The position numbers were made by a program, and so were the translations under genes. A DNA stretch of 64,000 nucleotides, taken from positions 62,001 through 126,000 of the forward strand of contig NZ_BJVJ01000006.1 of the NCBI RefSeq assembly GCF_007989085.1, read 5' to 3'. This stretch comes from Pseudonocardia sulfidoxydans NBRC 16205 (GTDB lineage Bacteria; Actinomycetota; Actinomycetes; Mycobacteriales; Pseudonocardiaceae). Of the stretch, positions 40,412-50,425 are shown piece by piece (within the stretch, counting starts at the first letter, position 1; every line of letters begins with the position of its first letter). The notes beneath the pieces are model-generated. The model ran no database searches. It was not told where the DNA came from and saw only the letters and a list, made by a program, of their open reading frames with translations.

Positions 40412-41071
40412 ATGCCCGACGACCTCGATCTGTCACGTCCGATCGAGGCACTGAGCCGATCCCGAGTCGCCGACCACGTCGGCCGGTTCCGGCTCGACCT
40501 CTCCACCGGCGCCTGCTCGTGGCCCGTGGCGCCTTCCGGCCCGGCCGTCGACGTCGACCCGGTCGCACTCCTCACAGCCCGTGACGACGGCAGCATGCCC
40601 CTGCTCGACGTCGCCGCGAACGGCGACCGTGCCGCAGGTGTGTTCCACGCCGGCGACGACGCGGCCTCACGGACGCTGCTCGTGATCGTCGAACCCGAGC
40701 CCGCCGACGACTCGTCGGCCGCCGTCGCCGGCACCCTCGTCGACCTCGGGCCCGCGCGGGAGAACGGCCCGCCGCCCGACGCGGACCTGCGCGCCCGCGT
40801 CGACCAGCTGGAGGCGGCGCTGCGGAGCCGGCCGGTGATCGAGCAGGCCAAGGGCATGCTCATGCAGAGCCACCGCTGCACCGAGGACGTCGCGTTCCGG
40901 CTGCTCATCAGCATCTCGCAGGCCGTGAACCGCAAGCTGCGCGACATCGCCACCGAGATCGTCGACTCGTTGTCGGCCGGTCGGCCGATCCCCGAGGACA
41001 CGGCCCGCGCGCTGGCGGCCGAGCGGGCGCAGGCGGCCCGCCGTGAGGGGGACGGCACGCCCCGGCGATGA
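40412..41071 (+). CDS. ANTAR-domain RNA-binding regulator
   Basis: 219-residue protein with a C-terminal ANTAR domain (about 148-200): LRSRPVIEQAKGMLMQSHRCTEDVAFRLLISISQAVNRKLRDIATEIV. ANTAR domains bind paired hairpins in nascent mRNA to prevent termination. The N-terminal 110 residues have a PAS-like look (VGRFRLDLSTGACSWPV) and may sense a signal. ATG is used; GTG two codons earlier is possible. Upstream GGACAGG is a modest ribosome site. Confidence 0.85.
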   Translation: MPDDLDLSRPIEALSRSRVADHVGRFRLDLSTGACSWPVAPSGPAVDVDPVALLTARDDGSMPLLDVAANGDRAAGVFHAGDDAASRTLLVIVEPEPADDSSAAVAGTLVDLGPARENGPPPDADLRARVDQLEAALRSRPVIEQAKGMLMQSHRCTEDVAFRLLISISQAVNRKLRDIATEIVDSLSAGRPIPEDTARALAAERAQAARREGDGTPRR

Positions 41072-41105
41072 GCACCGGCGGCGGCGCGCCGTAGGGTCGG
41101 CAGCC

Positions 41106-42014
<909 letters not shown>

Positions 42015-42015
42015 G

Positions 42016-43086
42016 TCAGCAGGTCGGGGCCGTGCCGCCGGTGCGGATCGTGTCGAGGTCGGTGACGGCGTCGGACAGCGTCTCGACCTTGACCAGCGTG
42101 ATGCCCTCGGGGGCCGCGCCGCGGGCCTCCGCGCAGTTGGGTGCCGGGACGAGGAAGACGGTCGCGCCGGCCTCCCTGGCCGCGTAGAGCTTGTGCGGGA
42201 TGCCCGCGATGCCCATGACCTGGCCGGTCGCCGCGATCGCGCCCGTCCCGGCGATGAAGGTGCCGCCGGTCAGTTCGCCGGGGGTGAGCCGGTCGACGAC
42301 CGCCAGGGAGAACATCAGCCCCGCCGACGGGCCGCCGACGCCGCTGAGCGAGATGGTGATCTTGTCGTCGCCGGCGGGGCGGGCGACGGGGGCGATGCCG
42401 AGCCCGCCCTGCCCGTTGCCGAGGTCGATGAGGGTGACGGTGACGGTCTGCGCCGGGCCGTCACCACGGACCGTCTCGACGGGTATCTGCTGGCCGGGGG
42501 CGGTGCCGGCGAGCGCGGTGCGGATGTCGCTGATGCGGCCGATCTGTGTGCCCCGCACCGAGACGACGCGGTCGCCGGGGCGCAGGACGGGGTTGACCGG
42601 CAGGCCCTGGATGTCGGGGCCGACGACGACCTGCGCGGGCACGTCGAGGTAGGTGAGCGCGGCCGACACGGCGGCGCTCTCGGAGTCGGCGAAGTCGGCG
42701 TCGTTCTTGGCGTCGACCTGCTGCTGGGTCTGTCCGGGCGGGAAGATCGCGCTGCGGGGCACGACCTGCTGCTGGGGGTCGAGCCAGGCGCGCAGGACCT
42801 GGAACGTCGTGAGGCCGTCGGTGACCGACACGGTGGTCATGTTGAGGTGCCCGGACGTCGGGTAGGTGGGCAGGCCGGTGACGTCAACGACGGGTTTGCC
42901 GTCCTGGGTGTCGAGGGTGTTGAACGTGGGCCCGGGGCCGAGCGTGACCATGGGGACGGGCACGGTCGCGGCGAGCACGCAGATCGCGAGCAGCCCTACG
43001 GCGGCGAGGACGAGCCGCACGGCGCCGGGCGGGGGGCGGCGGCGGGTGCGTGGGGGCGCGCCGGTGTCGTCGGTGGTCTCCGTCAC
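42016..43086 (-). CDS. PDZ-domain Lon-type membrane protease (YlbL-like)
   Basis: 356-residue protein with a single N-terminal membrane anchor (about 24-44), a PDZ domain (about 150-222) and a C-terminal Lon S16 protease domain. The catalytic dyad is predicted as S254 in GGPSAGLMFS and K299 in IPHKL. Members occur widely in Actinobacteria and Firmicutes; proposed role is quality control of membrane or secreted proteins. The start is GTG. Confidence 0.87.
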   Translation of the reverse strand: MTETTDDTGAPPRTRRRPPPGAVRLVLAAVGLLAICVLAATVPVPMVTLGPGPTFNTLDTQDGKPVVDVTGLPTYPTSGHLNMTTVSVTDGLTTFQVLRAWLDPQQQVVPRSAIFPPGQTQQQVDAKNDADFADSESAAVSAALTYLDVPAQVVVGPDIQGLPVNPVLRPGDRVVSVRGTQIGRISDIRTALAGTAPGQQIPVETVRGDGPAQTVTVTLIDLGNGQGGLGIAPVARPAGDDKITISLSGVGGPSAGLMFSLAVVDRLTPGELTGGTFIAGTGAIAATGQVMGIAGIPHKLYAAREAGATVFLVPAPNCAEARGAAPEGITLVKVETLSDAVTDLDTIRTGGTAPTC

Positions 43087-43223
43087 CGGAGGCCGCCGCG
43101 GCGGGCCGTCGTGGTGTGACCGTGCACGTGCGAACTCCCTGGGTGCAGCGTTCCGGTGGCGCCCCCGACCGCCTGATCACCCCGGACGATACGACCCGTT
43201 CCTGTGTGAGCCCGCGCGCGGCC

Positions 43224-45620
43224 TCATCGACGCCTGCGGGTGCCGCGCGACGGGGTGGCGGTGAGGGGGTCGGCGGGCCAGTCGTGTTTGGGGTAGCGGC
43301 CGCGGAGCTCGGCGCGGACGTGCGCATAGCCGTTGGCCCAGAAGGAGGCGAGGTCGGCGGTCACGGCGGCGGGGCGGCCGGCCGGGGACAGCAGGTGCAG
43401 CAGGACGGGCAGCCGGCCGCCGGCGACGGTGGGGCTCGCGGTCCAGCCGAGCACCTCCTGGAGCCTGACGGCGAGGACGGGCTGGTCGCCGGACCAGTCG
43501 AGGGCGATCTTGGAGCCGGTGGGCACCTCGAGGCGTTCGGGTGCCAGCTCGTCGAGACGGTAGGAGACCGAGGGGTCGAGCAGCCCGCGCAGGATCTGCG
43601 CGACGTCGACCTTGCCGAGGTCGGCGCGGCGGCGGGCGCGGTCGAGGGGGCCGGTCCACCAGCGGTCGGGGTGGGCGAGCAGGGCCTCGTCGGACACGTC
43701 GGGCCACGGTTCACCGAGGACGCGGTGCAGGGTGGCGACGCGGTCGCGCAATGCCCGGGCGTGCGCGGTCCAGTGCAGCAGGCCGAGTCCTTCGGTGCGT
43801 AGCCCGTCGAGGAGCGCGGCGCGGACGGCGGCCCGGTCGGGATCGTGCAGGGGGCGTTCGTCGAGGACGATCGCGCCGAGCCGGTGGACGCGGCGGGCGC
43901 GGACGTCGCCGTCGGCCCAGGCGATCTCGTCGTCGTCGGCGAGCAGCGGAGCGCCGACGCGTTCGGCGAGCTCGCGGTCGGCGGCGGCGGCGAGCCGGAC
44001 CCGGCCGTGTTGCGCGCCGGGGGTGCGGTCGGCGACGGCGACGGCGAGCCACTCGTGGTCGGCGAGCCCGCCGGGCGCCTCGACCGCGGTGCCGCCCGCC
44101 ATGAGGTAGACGCCGCCCCCGGTGGCGCGTCGGCGGGCGAGCCGTTCCGGATGGGCGAGGGCGACGACCTCCGCGGCCCCCGCCCCGGTGCCGGGCGTGG
44201 TGGGGACGAGCCGTTCCAGTCGCCGCACCTCGGCTCTCCCGCGGCCGGAGCGCAGGGCGCGCAGGGCGTCGTCGACGTCGCTGCCGGTGGCGAGGGTGTC
44301 GTCGTCGAGGAGGGCGACGGTCTCGGCGGCGAGCCGGGTCCCGGCGGCGGGGGCGCCGTCGAGCAGGGCGCGGGCGAGCCGCGGGTGCAGGCCGAGCCCG
44401 GCCATGGCGCGGCCGCGGGCGGTGACGGCGCCGGAGTCGTCGACGGCCCCGAGCGCGCGCAGGACGGCGCGGCCGGCGGCGAGCGGTCCCTCGGGTGGCG
44501 GGTCCCACCAGGTGAGGCCGGTGCCGTCGGGGGTGCCCCAGTCGGCGAGGTCGAGGGCGAGGCGGGTGAGGTCGGCGGTGCGGATCTCCGGTTCGGGGAA
44601 GCGGTTCAGCGCCTCCCCGGCGGGCCAGCAGCGCACGGCCCGTCCGGGCGCCTCGCGGCCCGCGCGTCCCGAGCGCTGCTCGGCGACGGCCGCCGACACC
44701 CGCACGGTGACCAGGCCCGCGAGGCCTCGGCGGTGGTCGACGCGCGGGACCCGGGCGAGCCCGGCGTCGACGACCGCGCGCACACCGGGGACGGTGAGGC
44801 TGGATTCGGCGACGGCCGTCGACAGCACGATGCGCCGCCGCGGTCCGGGGGTGAGTGCCCGGTCCTGCTCGGCGGTGGGGAGTCGCCCGTGCAGGGGCAG
44901 GACGTCGGCGTCGATCCCGTCGAGCGCGGCGGCGGTGCGCCGGATCTCGGCGACGCCGGGCAGGAAGGCGAGCACGTCACCGTCGGCGGGCAGCCCCCGG
45001 ACGGCGCGGGCGACGCACGCCTCGATCCGTTCCCCCCGCACGGGCGGGGCGTGGGAGATCTCGACGGGGAACGTGCGCGCCTCGACGGACAGGACCGGCG
45101 CGCCGCCCAGCACCTCGGCCAGCCGGGTGGCGGCGACGGTCGCGGACGTCGCGAGCAGCCGTAGGTCGGGCCGCAGCCCGGCGCGGGCGTCGAGCAGCAG
45201 GGCCAGCAGCAGGTCGGCGTCGAGGTGACGTTCGTGGCACTCGTCGAGCACGACCGTCGTGACCCCGGCCAGTTCCGGGTCGGCGGCCAGGCGGCGCAGC
45301 AGCAGCCCCGACGTCACGACCTCGATGCGGGTGTCCGCCGACACCTTCCGGTCCCCGCGGACCGAGTAGCCGACGGTCCTGCCGATCTGCTCACCCAGCA
45401 GCGATGCCATCCGGGCGGCCGCGGCGCGGGTGGCGAGCCGGCGCGGCTCGGCGACGACGACCCGGCCCTCGGCGGCCGCCGCGAGCGCGAGCGGGACGAG
45501 CGTCGTCTTGCCGGTGCCGGGCGGGGCGACGAGCACCGCGGTGCCGTGCGTGGCGACCGTCGCGACGACGTCGTCGAGGTGCTCGCGGACGGGGAGGTCG
45601 GGGAGTCGGGGCAGGCGCAT
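43224..45620 (-). CDS. hrpB: ATP-dependent RNA helicase HrpB
   Basis: DEAH-box helicase of 798 residues. Walker A APPGTGKTTLVPLAL near 32, motif II DECHERH near 125, motif III SATVAATRLAEVL, and motif VI QRSGRAGREAPGR are all present, then HA2 and the HrpB-specific C-terminal domain (SVSYRLDELAPERLEVPTGSKIALDW). DECH replaces DEAH, as normal for HrpB. Cellular role is poorly known. ATG at 45620; divergent from menE. Confidence 0.92.
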   Translation of the reverse strand: MRLPRLPDLPVREHLDDVVATVATHGTAVLVAPPGTGKTTLVPLALAAAAEGRVVVAEPRRLATRAAAARMASLLGEQIGRTVGYSVRGDRKVSADTRIEVVTSGLLLRRLAADPELAGVTTVVLDECHERHLDADLLLALLLDARAGLRPDLRLLATSATVAATRLAEVLGGAPVLSVEARTFPVEISHAPPVRGERIEACVARAVRGLPADGDVLAFLPGVAEIRRTAAALDGIDADVLPLHGRLPTAEQDRALTPGPRRRIVLSTAVAESSLTVPGVRAVVDAGLARVPRVDHRRGLAGLVTVRVSAAVAEQRSGRAGREAPGRAVRCWPAGEALNRFPEPEIRTADLTRLALDLADWGTPDGTGLTWWDPPPEGPLAAGRAVLRALGAVDDSGAVTARGRAMAGLGLHPRLARALLDGAPAAGTRLAAETVALLDDDTLATGSDVDDALRALRSGRGRAEVRRLERLVPTTPGTGAGAAEVVALAHPERLARRRATGGGVYLMAGGTAVEAPGGLADHEWLAVAVADRTPGAQHGRVRLAAAADRELAERVGAPLLADDDEIAWADGDVRARRVHRLGAIVLDERPLHDPDRAAVRAALLDGLRTEGLGLLHWTAHARALRDRVATLHRVLGEPWPDVSDEALLAHPDRWWTGPLDRARRRADLGKVDVAQILRGLLDPSVSYRLDELAPERLEVPTGSKIALDWSGDQPVLAVRLQEVLGWTASPTVAGGRLPVLLHLLSPAGRPAAVTADLASFWANGYAHVRAELRGRYPKHDWPADPLTATPSRGTRRRR

Positions 45621-45644
45621 CGGGACGAAGTCTGCCCCGGCCGG

Positions 45645-45751
45645 CGAACGTGTCGTGAGCGCGCCCGCACGGCGCTGATCACACGTTCGTGATCAGGGCC
45701 CGCCGTCGAGCGTGTCAGCAGCGCTGCCCGACAGCGCTGATCACACGCCCG
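45645..45751. repeat. Pair of 45-nt palindromic repeats, family A, locus 2
   Basis: Copy 1 is 45645-45689, arm CGAACGTGTCGTGAGCGC; copy 2 is 45707-45751, arm CGAGCGTGTCAGCAGCGC. Each has an 18-base arm, 9-base loop and 18-base partner arm. Copies are 17 bases apart. Here they fill the divergent gap between hrpB and menE. Confidence 0.85.
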
Positions 45752-45785
45752 CGTCCGGGGACGTTGTGCGTGACAGGGTTGGACG

Positions 45786-46943
45786 ATGCTGCGCACCGTT
45801 CCCGTCGACGGCTCCCCCCGGTCCGTCGCCACCCTCGCCGACGCGCTGGCCGCGGCGCTCGACGGGACCGGACCCGCCGTCCGACCGGTCGCCGCCGACG
45901 CCCCACCCACCCCGGGCCCCACCGGCGAGCTCCCCGAGGGCGCGGCCGTCGTCGTGTCGACGTCGGGCTCCACGGGCGAGCCGAAGCACGTCGTGCTCAC
46001 CGCAGCGGCGCTCACGGCGTCGGCCCGCGCGACCGAGGAGCGTCTCGGCGGTCCGGGGCGCTGGGTCCTGCCGCTGCCCGCGGAGCACGTCGCGGGGGTG
46101 CAGGTGATCGTGCGGGCGCTCCTCGCGGGAGCACCGCCGCAGGTCCAGGACGTCCGGGCCGGGTTCCGGCCCGCCGGGTTCGCCCGCACGACGGCCCGCC
46201 TGCCGCACGGCGCCCGCCGGTACACGAGCCTCGTCCCGACGCAGCTGCTCCGGGTCCTCCGCGAGGGCAGCGGCCCGCTGGACGCGCTGCGCGGGTACGC
46301 GGCCGTGCTCGTCGGCGGGGCCGCGCTCGATCCCGCGCTGCGCGAGCAGGCGCGGGAGGCGGGCGTCCGCGTCGTCACGACCTACGGCATGAGCGAGACC
46401 GCGGGCGGCTGCGTCTACGACGGCGTCCCGCTCGACGGCGTGACCGTCGACATCGACGACGGCCGCATCCTGCTGGGGGGCCCGACGGTCGCGGCCGGCT
46501 ATCTCGGCGATCCCGCCGCCACCGCGGAGTCGTTCGCGGGCGGCCGGTTCCGCACCGGTGACCTCGGGCGGCTCGACGACGGCAGGCTGACGGTCCTGGG
46601 CCGGGCCGACGACGTCGTCGTCACCGGGGGCGAGAACGTCGCGCCGGCTGCGGTCGAGCGGGTCCTGTCCGCGCAGCCCGGTGTCCGGGACGTGTGCGTC
46701 GTCGGCGTGCCCGATGGCGAGTGGGGCGCGGTCGTCGCGGCGGCGGTCGTGGCCGACGGAGACTTCGAGCGCGACGGGGTGGCGGCGGCCGTCCGCGCCG
46801 AGCTCGGCCGGGCCGCCGTTCCCCGCCGCTGGCTCGCCGTCGGCGAGATCCCTTTGCGCGGCATCGGGAAACCCGACCGGGCCGAGGTCCGTCGACTCCT
46901 CAGCGCAACCACGACCACGGAGCAGACGTCCCCGATCCGGTGA
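45786..46943 (+). CDS. menE: o-Succinylbenzoate-CoA ligase
   Basis: Adenylate-forming enzyme of menaquinone synthesis, 385 residues, the short form found in Actinobacteria. P-loop STSGSTGEPKHVVLT, core TTYGMSETAGGCVYDG, hinge TGDLGRLDDGRLTVLGRADDVVVTGGENV, and catalytic lysine GIGKPDR are all present. It lacks about 100 N-terminal residues of longer ligases. ATG 45786. It activates o-succinylbenzoate for MenB, although menC is not in the window. Confidence 0.9.
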   Translation: MLRTVPVDGSPRSVATLADALAAALDGTGPAVRPVAADAPPTPGPTGELPEGAAVVVSTSGSTGEPKHVVLTAAALTASARATEERLGGPGRWVLPLPAEHVAGVQVIVRALLAGAPPQVQDVRAGFRPAGFARTTARLPHGARRYTSLVPTQLLRVLREGSGPLDALRGYAAVLVGGAALDPALREQAREAGVRVVTTYGMSETAGGCVYDGVPLDGVTVDIDDGRILLGGPTVAAGYLGDPAATAESFAGGRFRTGDLGRLDDGRLTVLGRADDVVVTGGENVAPAAVERVLSAQPGVRDVCVVGVPDGEWGAVVAAAVVADGDFERDGVAAAVRAELGRAAVPRRWLAVGEIPLRGIGKPDRAEVRRLLSATTTTEQTSPIR

Positions 46944-47094
46944 CGATCGCCGCCACACCTTCGGTGGTCGTCACTCTCCGTCGGTTGACCGCGCCGCATT
47001 CATCCGGTCTGCTTCGCGTCAGACGGCACACGCACACCGGCCGTCACACCAGTCACACGGCTGACGACCGTCAGCGGGGTCGGGGGGACGTCGA

Positions 47095-48363
47095 ATGCGA
47101 ACGGGACTGCGTGCTGCACTGCTGGCCACCGTGACGGCGGCGCTGGTCGCCGGAACCGTGACACCGGCGGTCGCGGCCGAGTCGACGACGGGAGCGGGCA
47201 GCGCCTCCTGGACCGCCGACCTCGCGGCGGGCGACGGCACCGGTGTCGACACCGGCTCGGGCAGCGTCGTCCTCGATCCGGCCGCCGCCCACCAGGCCCC
47301 TCGCGACGCCCAGTCCCCCCGCGGCGCCGAGGGAGGCGAGGACGCGGCCACCGGCTACCTGACGCTCGAACCCCGCACCCTGCCCCGGCCCACCGACCAG
47401 GTCGACTCCACCCTCGACGCCGACCTGCCCCCGGGCAGCGACGTCACCGTCGACGTCCGCGGCCGCAGCGCCAACGGCGGCTGGACCGAGTGGATCCCCA
47501 GCACCGCGAGCTCGCCGACCGAGAGCACCGCACAGCTGCCGGAGACCACGTCGCAGGTGCAGAGCAGGCTCGTGCTCACCGCAACGCCCGGCGCCGAACC
47601 GGTCGTCGACGGGCTGCGGCAGGACGCCCGCCCCACCGCGGTGTCGGAGGGCGCGGAGGACGCCACCACCGAGACCGCGCCCCTGCGCTACAGCGTGTTC
47701 GCCACCCGCGAGGGTCTCGTCGGCGGCACCACCGCCAACGGCCACGTCATCGTCGAACGCGACAAGTTCGTCGCCCTCCCGTCCCGGCGCGCGCTCTCGC
47801 CGCGCGACACCAACGACTACTCGGTGAAGGTCTGCGCCTCCAACGGCCGCTGCTCCTTCGCCCCCGTGTGGGACATCGGGCCCTGGAACACCCGCGACGA
47901 CTACTGGAACCCGGGCAACATCCGGCAGAACTGGGGCGACCTGCCCCAGGGCGTCCCGCAGGCGCAGGCCGCCTACCGCGACGGCTACAACGGCGGCAAG
48001 GACCAGTTCGGCCGCAAGGCGCTCAACCCCGCCGGGATCGACCTCGCCGACGGTGTCTTCTGGGACGACCTCGGCCTCAAGGACAACGCGACCGTCACCG
48101 TCGAGTACCTGTGGACCGGGTCGACGAAGCTGTCGAAGGTCGACACCGCCGCCTCCGACGACGCCGCGGCCGACACCGGGTCGGTCGAGGTCCGGTCCGC
48201 CCCCAGCGACACCGCCGCCGTCGTGGGCGGTGCCGCCGACGGTGCCGCCGTGCCGATCCTGTGCCTGACCGGGGCCTGGCTGCAGATCGGCGTGGGCCAG
48301 TACCTGCCCGTCGGCGCCGTCCCCGGCGCCACGGCTGCGAACGCCTGCGGCACCGCCGGATAG
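47095..48363 (+). CDS. Secreted protein of unknown function
   Basis: 422-residue exported protein. A signal peptide ends near residue 28 (GTVTPAVAA then ES). The middle has a beta-rich region with VDVRGRSANGGWTEW, repeated in several secreted actinobacterial proteins, then VCASNGRCSFAPVWDIGPWNTRDDYWN, which resembles a cell-wall-associated domain. The C-terminal 70 residues look SH3-like (GSVEVRSAPSDTAAVVG) with a cysteine pair. It starts at ATG after a G-rich ribosome site. Its TAG stop is also part of the menA -10 box. No enzyme family was recognised. Confidence 0.7.
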   Translation: MRTGLRAALLATVTAALVAGTVTPAVAAESTTGAGSASWTADLAAGDGTGVDTGSGSVVLDPAAAHQAPRDAQSPRGAEGGEDAATGYLTLEPRTLPRPTDQVDSTLDADLPPGSDVTVDVRGRSANGGWTEWIPSTASSPTESTAQLPETTSQVQSRLVLTATPGAEPVVDGLRQDARPTAVSEGAEDATTETAPLRYSVFATREGLVGGTTANGHVIVERDKFVALPSRRALSPRDTNDYSVKVCASNGRCSFAPVWDIGPWNTRDDYWNPGNIRQNWGDLPQGVPQAQAAYRDGYNGGKDQFGRKALNPAGIDLADGVFWDDLGLKDNATVTVEYLWTGSTKLSKVDTAASDDAAADTGSVEVRSAPSDTAAVVGGAADGAAVPILCLTGAWLQIGVGQYLPVGAVPGATAANACGTAG

Positions 48364-48373
48364 ATTCGACGAC

Positions 48374-49255
48374 GTGGCGACAGCGGCGCAATGGATCGAG
48401 GGAGCCCGTCCGCGGACCCTCCCCACAGCGATCTCCCCCGTCCTCGTCGGAACCGGTGCCGCGCTCGGCTCGGGCGTCATCACCCCCGGGAGGGCGCTGC
48501 TCGCCCTGGTCGTGGCGATGAGCCTCGTCATCGCGGTGAACTACGCCAACGACTACTCCGACGGCATCCGCGGCACCGACGACGACCGCGTCGGCCCGCT
48601 GCGGCTCGTCGGGTCGAAGGCCGCGGCGCCCGCCCAGGTGAAGCGGGCCGCGTTCATCGGGTTCGGCATCGCCGCCGTCGCCGGCCTCGCGCTCGTCGCG
48701 ATCAGCGGGCAGTGGTGGCTGCTGGTCGTCGGCGCCGTCTGCATCCTCGGCGCCTGGTTCTACACCGGCGGTACGAAGCCCTACGGCTACGCGGGCCTCG
48801 GCGAGGTCGCCGTCTTCGTGTTCTTCGGACCGGTCGCCGTGCTCGGCACCGTCGTCACACAGAGCGGGGCGCCCAGCCCGCTCGCGATCGTCGCGACGGT
48901 CGGCGTCGGCCTGCTGACGTGCGCGGTGCTCGTCGCCAACAACCTGCGCGACATCCCGACCGACGCCCGCACCGGCAAACGCACCCTCGCGGTGGTGCTC
49001 GGCGACGCCGACACCCGCAAGCTCTATGCCGGGCTGATCCTGGTCCCGCTCGTGCTCTCCGTCGGCGCCGGGACGCGCAGCTGGCCGATGTTCCTGGGGC
49101 TGCTCGCCGTGCCGCTGGCCGTGCCGCCGGTGCGTCGCGTCCTGCAGGGCGCCGACGGCCGCGCGCTCGTCAAGGTCCTGCAGGAGACGGGCGTGGTGCT
49201 GCTGGTCTGGTCAGTCGCGACGGCCGTCGGTCTCGCCCTGGGGCGCATCGTCTGA
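48374..49255 (+). CDS. menA: 1,4-dihydroxy-2-naphthoate polyprenyltransferase
   Basis: UbiA-type membrane prenyltransferase attaching the polyprenyl tail, 293 residues, about nine helices. First aspartate-rich motif NYANDYSDGIRGTDDDRVGPLRL; second region NNLRDIPTDARTGKRTLAV. GTG 48374 follows -10 box TAGATT by 7 bases (leaderless); the TAG of that box is the stop codon of the preceding gene. Its 3' end overlaps the convergent DUF4229 gene by 45 bases. Confidence 0.94.
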   Translation: MATAAQWIEGARPRTLPTAISPVLVGTGAALGSGVITPGRALLALVVAMSLVIAVNYANDYSDGIRGTDDDRVGPLRLVGSKAAAPAQVKRAAFIGFGIAAVAGLALVAISGQWWLLVVGAVCILGAWFYTGGTKPYGYAGLGEVAVFVFFGPVAVLGTVVTQSGAPSPLAIVATVGVGLLTCAVLVANNLRDIPTDARTGKRTLAVVLGDADTRKLYAGLILVPLVLSVGAGTRSWPMFLGLLAVPLAVPPVRRVLQGADGRALVKVLQETGVVLLVWSVATAVGLALGRIV

Positions 49256-49576
49256 CGGTGCCCGCTCCACGTCGCGCGGCGGCCCGTCGTCACCGCGCAG
49301 GTGGGCGCGGACGTCGGCGCGGCGCGCCCGGGAGGCCTCGACTGCCGCGTCGAGGCGGGCGCGCAGCCCGCGGAAGAGCACCATCGACAGCGGCAGTGCC
49401 ACCACGAGACCGATGAGCAGTGACAGCAGGAACGGGACTCCGGCGAGGCTCAGCAGGGCCGCGACGACGGCGACGACCGCGATTCTCGCCACAGCGTAAA
49501 GGGCGATGGTGCTCGCGAGGCCGGGACCGTTGCCCGGGGCGCCGGCCTCCGGCGGCGTGGGCGCGGGGGTGGACAT
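49211..49576 (-). CDS. DUF4229 small membrane protein
   Basis: 121-residue protein with a Pro-rich N-terminus, two helices (about 22-62, LYAVARIAVVAVVAALLSLAGVPFLLSLLIGLVVALPLSM), then a charged tail. DUF4229 is an actinobacterial family of unknown function often next to menA. ATG 49576 follows TAGGCT by 7 bases. It overlaps menA convergently. Confidence 0.8.
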   Translation of the reverse strand: MSTPAPTPPEAGAPGNGPGLASTIALYAVARIAVVAVVAALLSLAGVPFLLSLLIGLVVALPLSMVLFRGLRARLDAAVEASRARRADVRAHLRGDDGPPRDVERAPSDDAPQGETDGRRD

Positions 49577-49822
49577 GGGGCCGAGCCTACGACGCACGGC
49601 GGCGGCTCGTTCGACCCCGCGCTGACCTGCGCAGACGCGGCGCCTCGCGCGCCCGGGAACTCCGGGACGTCCCCGGGCGTTGACCGAACGGCTCCTCGAC
49701 GCGGGCAGTCCCTGACGTCCGATTAGTCCTTTAAGAGCCCTTTACTTCCCGAGAACCGTTCGAGTACCCGGTATCCCAGGTGTCACGATGGCGCGGTAAT
49801 CGACGAAATGTGGGAGGTACGA

Positions 49823-50035
49823 ATGTCCACCCCGGCCCAGAACCAGAGCGAGCGACTGCTCACCCCCGGCGAGGTCGCGACCCTGTTCCGCGTCGACCCG
49901 AAGACCGTGACGCGTTGGGCGTCCGCCGGTCGGATCGGTTCGATCCGCACCCCCGGCGGTCACCGCCGCTTCCGCGAGTCCGAGGTCCGCGGCATGCTGG
50001 CCGACCTCACCAGCGAGGCGACCATCCCGCACTGA
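49823..50035 (+). CDS. bldC: BldC, MerR-like developmental DNA-binding protein
   Basis: 70-residue one-domain winged-helix protein closely matching Streptomyces BldC: LLTPGEVATLFRVDPKTVTRWASAGRIGSIRTPGGHRRFRESEVRGML. BldC binds direct repeats cooperatively and delays or controls differentiation. ATG 49823 has an ideal GGGAGG site 6 bases upstream; a longer ATG at 49808 is less likely. The upstream gap 49577-49822 is less GC-rich and probably holds the promoter. A large hairpin follows the gene. Confidence 0.93.
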   Translation: MSTPAQNQSERLLTPGEVATLFRVDPKTVTRWASAGRIGSIRTPGGHRRFRESEVRGMLADLTSEATIPH

Positions 50036-50044
50036 GCCACCGTC

Positions 50045-50098
50045 CGACCGGCCGTGCGAGGCGATGCCCGACAGAGCGTCGCTTCGCACGGCCGGTCG
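50045..50098 (+). terminator. Long hairpin terminator after bldC
   Basis: Perfect 15-bp outer stem CGACCGGCCGTGCGA (50045-50059) with its complement (50084-50098), continuing inward for about seven more pairs with G-U wobbles. It begins 9 bases after the bldC stop. Confidence 0.8.
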
Positions 50099-50168
50099 CC
50101 CGGCCACCTCACGTGATTCTCACGAGGTCTTCGCCCGTCCTCCGCTAGTCTCGTGGGAGGAGGTGGTG

Positions 50169-50411
50169 GTGGTGCTGGTCTTTCTCGTCGCGTTCGTCGG
50201 CGCCGCGGTGATCGCGCTGCTGATGTGGCGAGCGATGAACACCGAACGGACCCCCGATCGCACCGGAGTGCCCGGCCCCGCCCGGTCGGCACCCGTCCGT
50301 CCGCCGCAGCGCCGCGCCACCGGCCCCGACGACGACCCCGACTTCCTCCGCCAGCTCGACGAGACCGTCAAGCGCCGCGAGGACCCACCACGGGGCGACC
50401 AGCAGACCTGA
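50169..50411 (+). CDS. Small single-pass membrane protein
   Basis: About 80 residues: one N-terminal helix VFLVAFVGAAVIALLMWRAM, then a Pro/Arg-rich cytoplasmic tail ending DDPDFLRQLDETVKRREDPP. The start is one of a run of four GTG codons after GGGAGGAG; spacing favours the third or fourth. No family known to me. It ends just before the convergent MinD-like gene. Confidence 0.6.
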   Translation: MVLVFLVAFVGAAVIALLMWRAMNTERTPDRTGVPGPARSAPVRPPQRRATGPDDDPDFLRQLDETVKRREDPPRGDQQT

Positions 50412-50425
50412 GGCCCATCCCCCCG

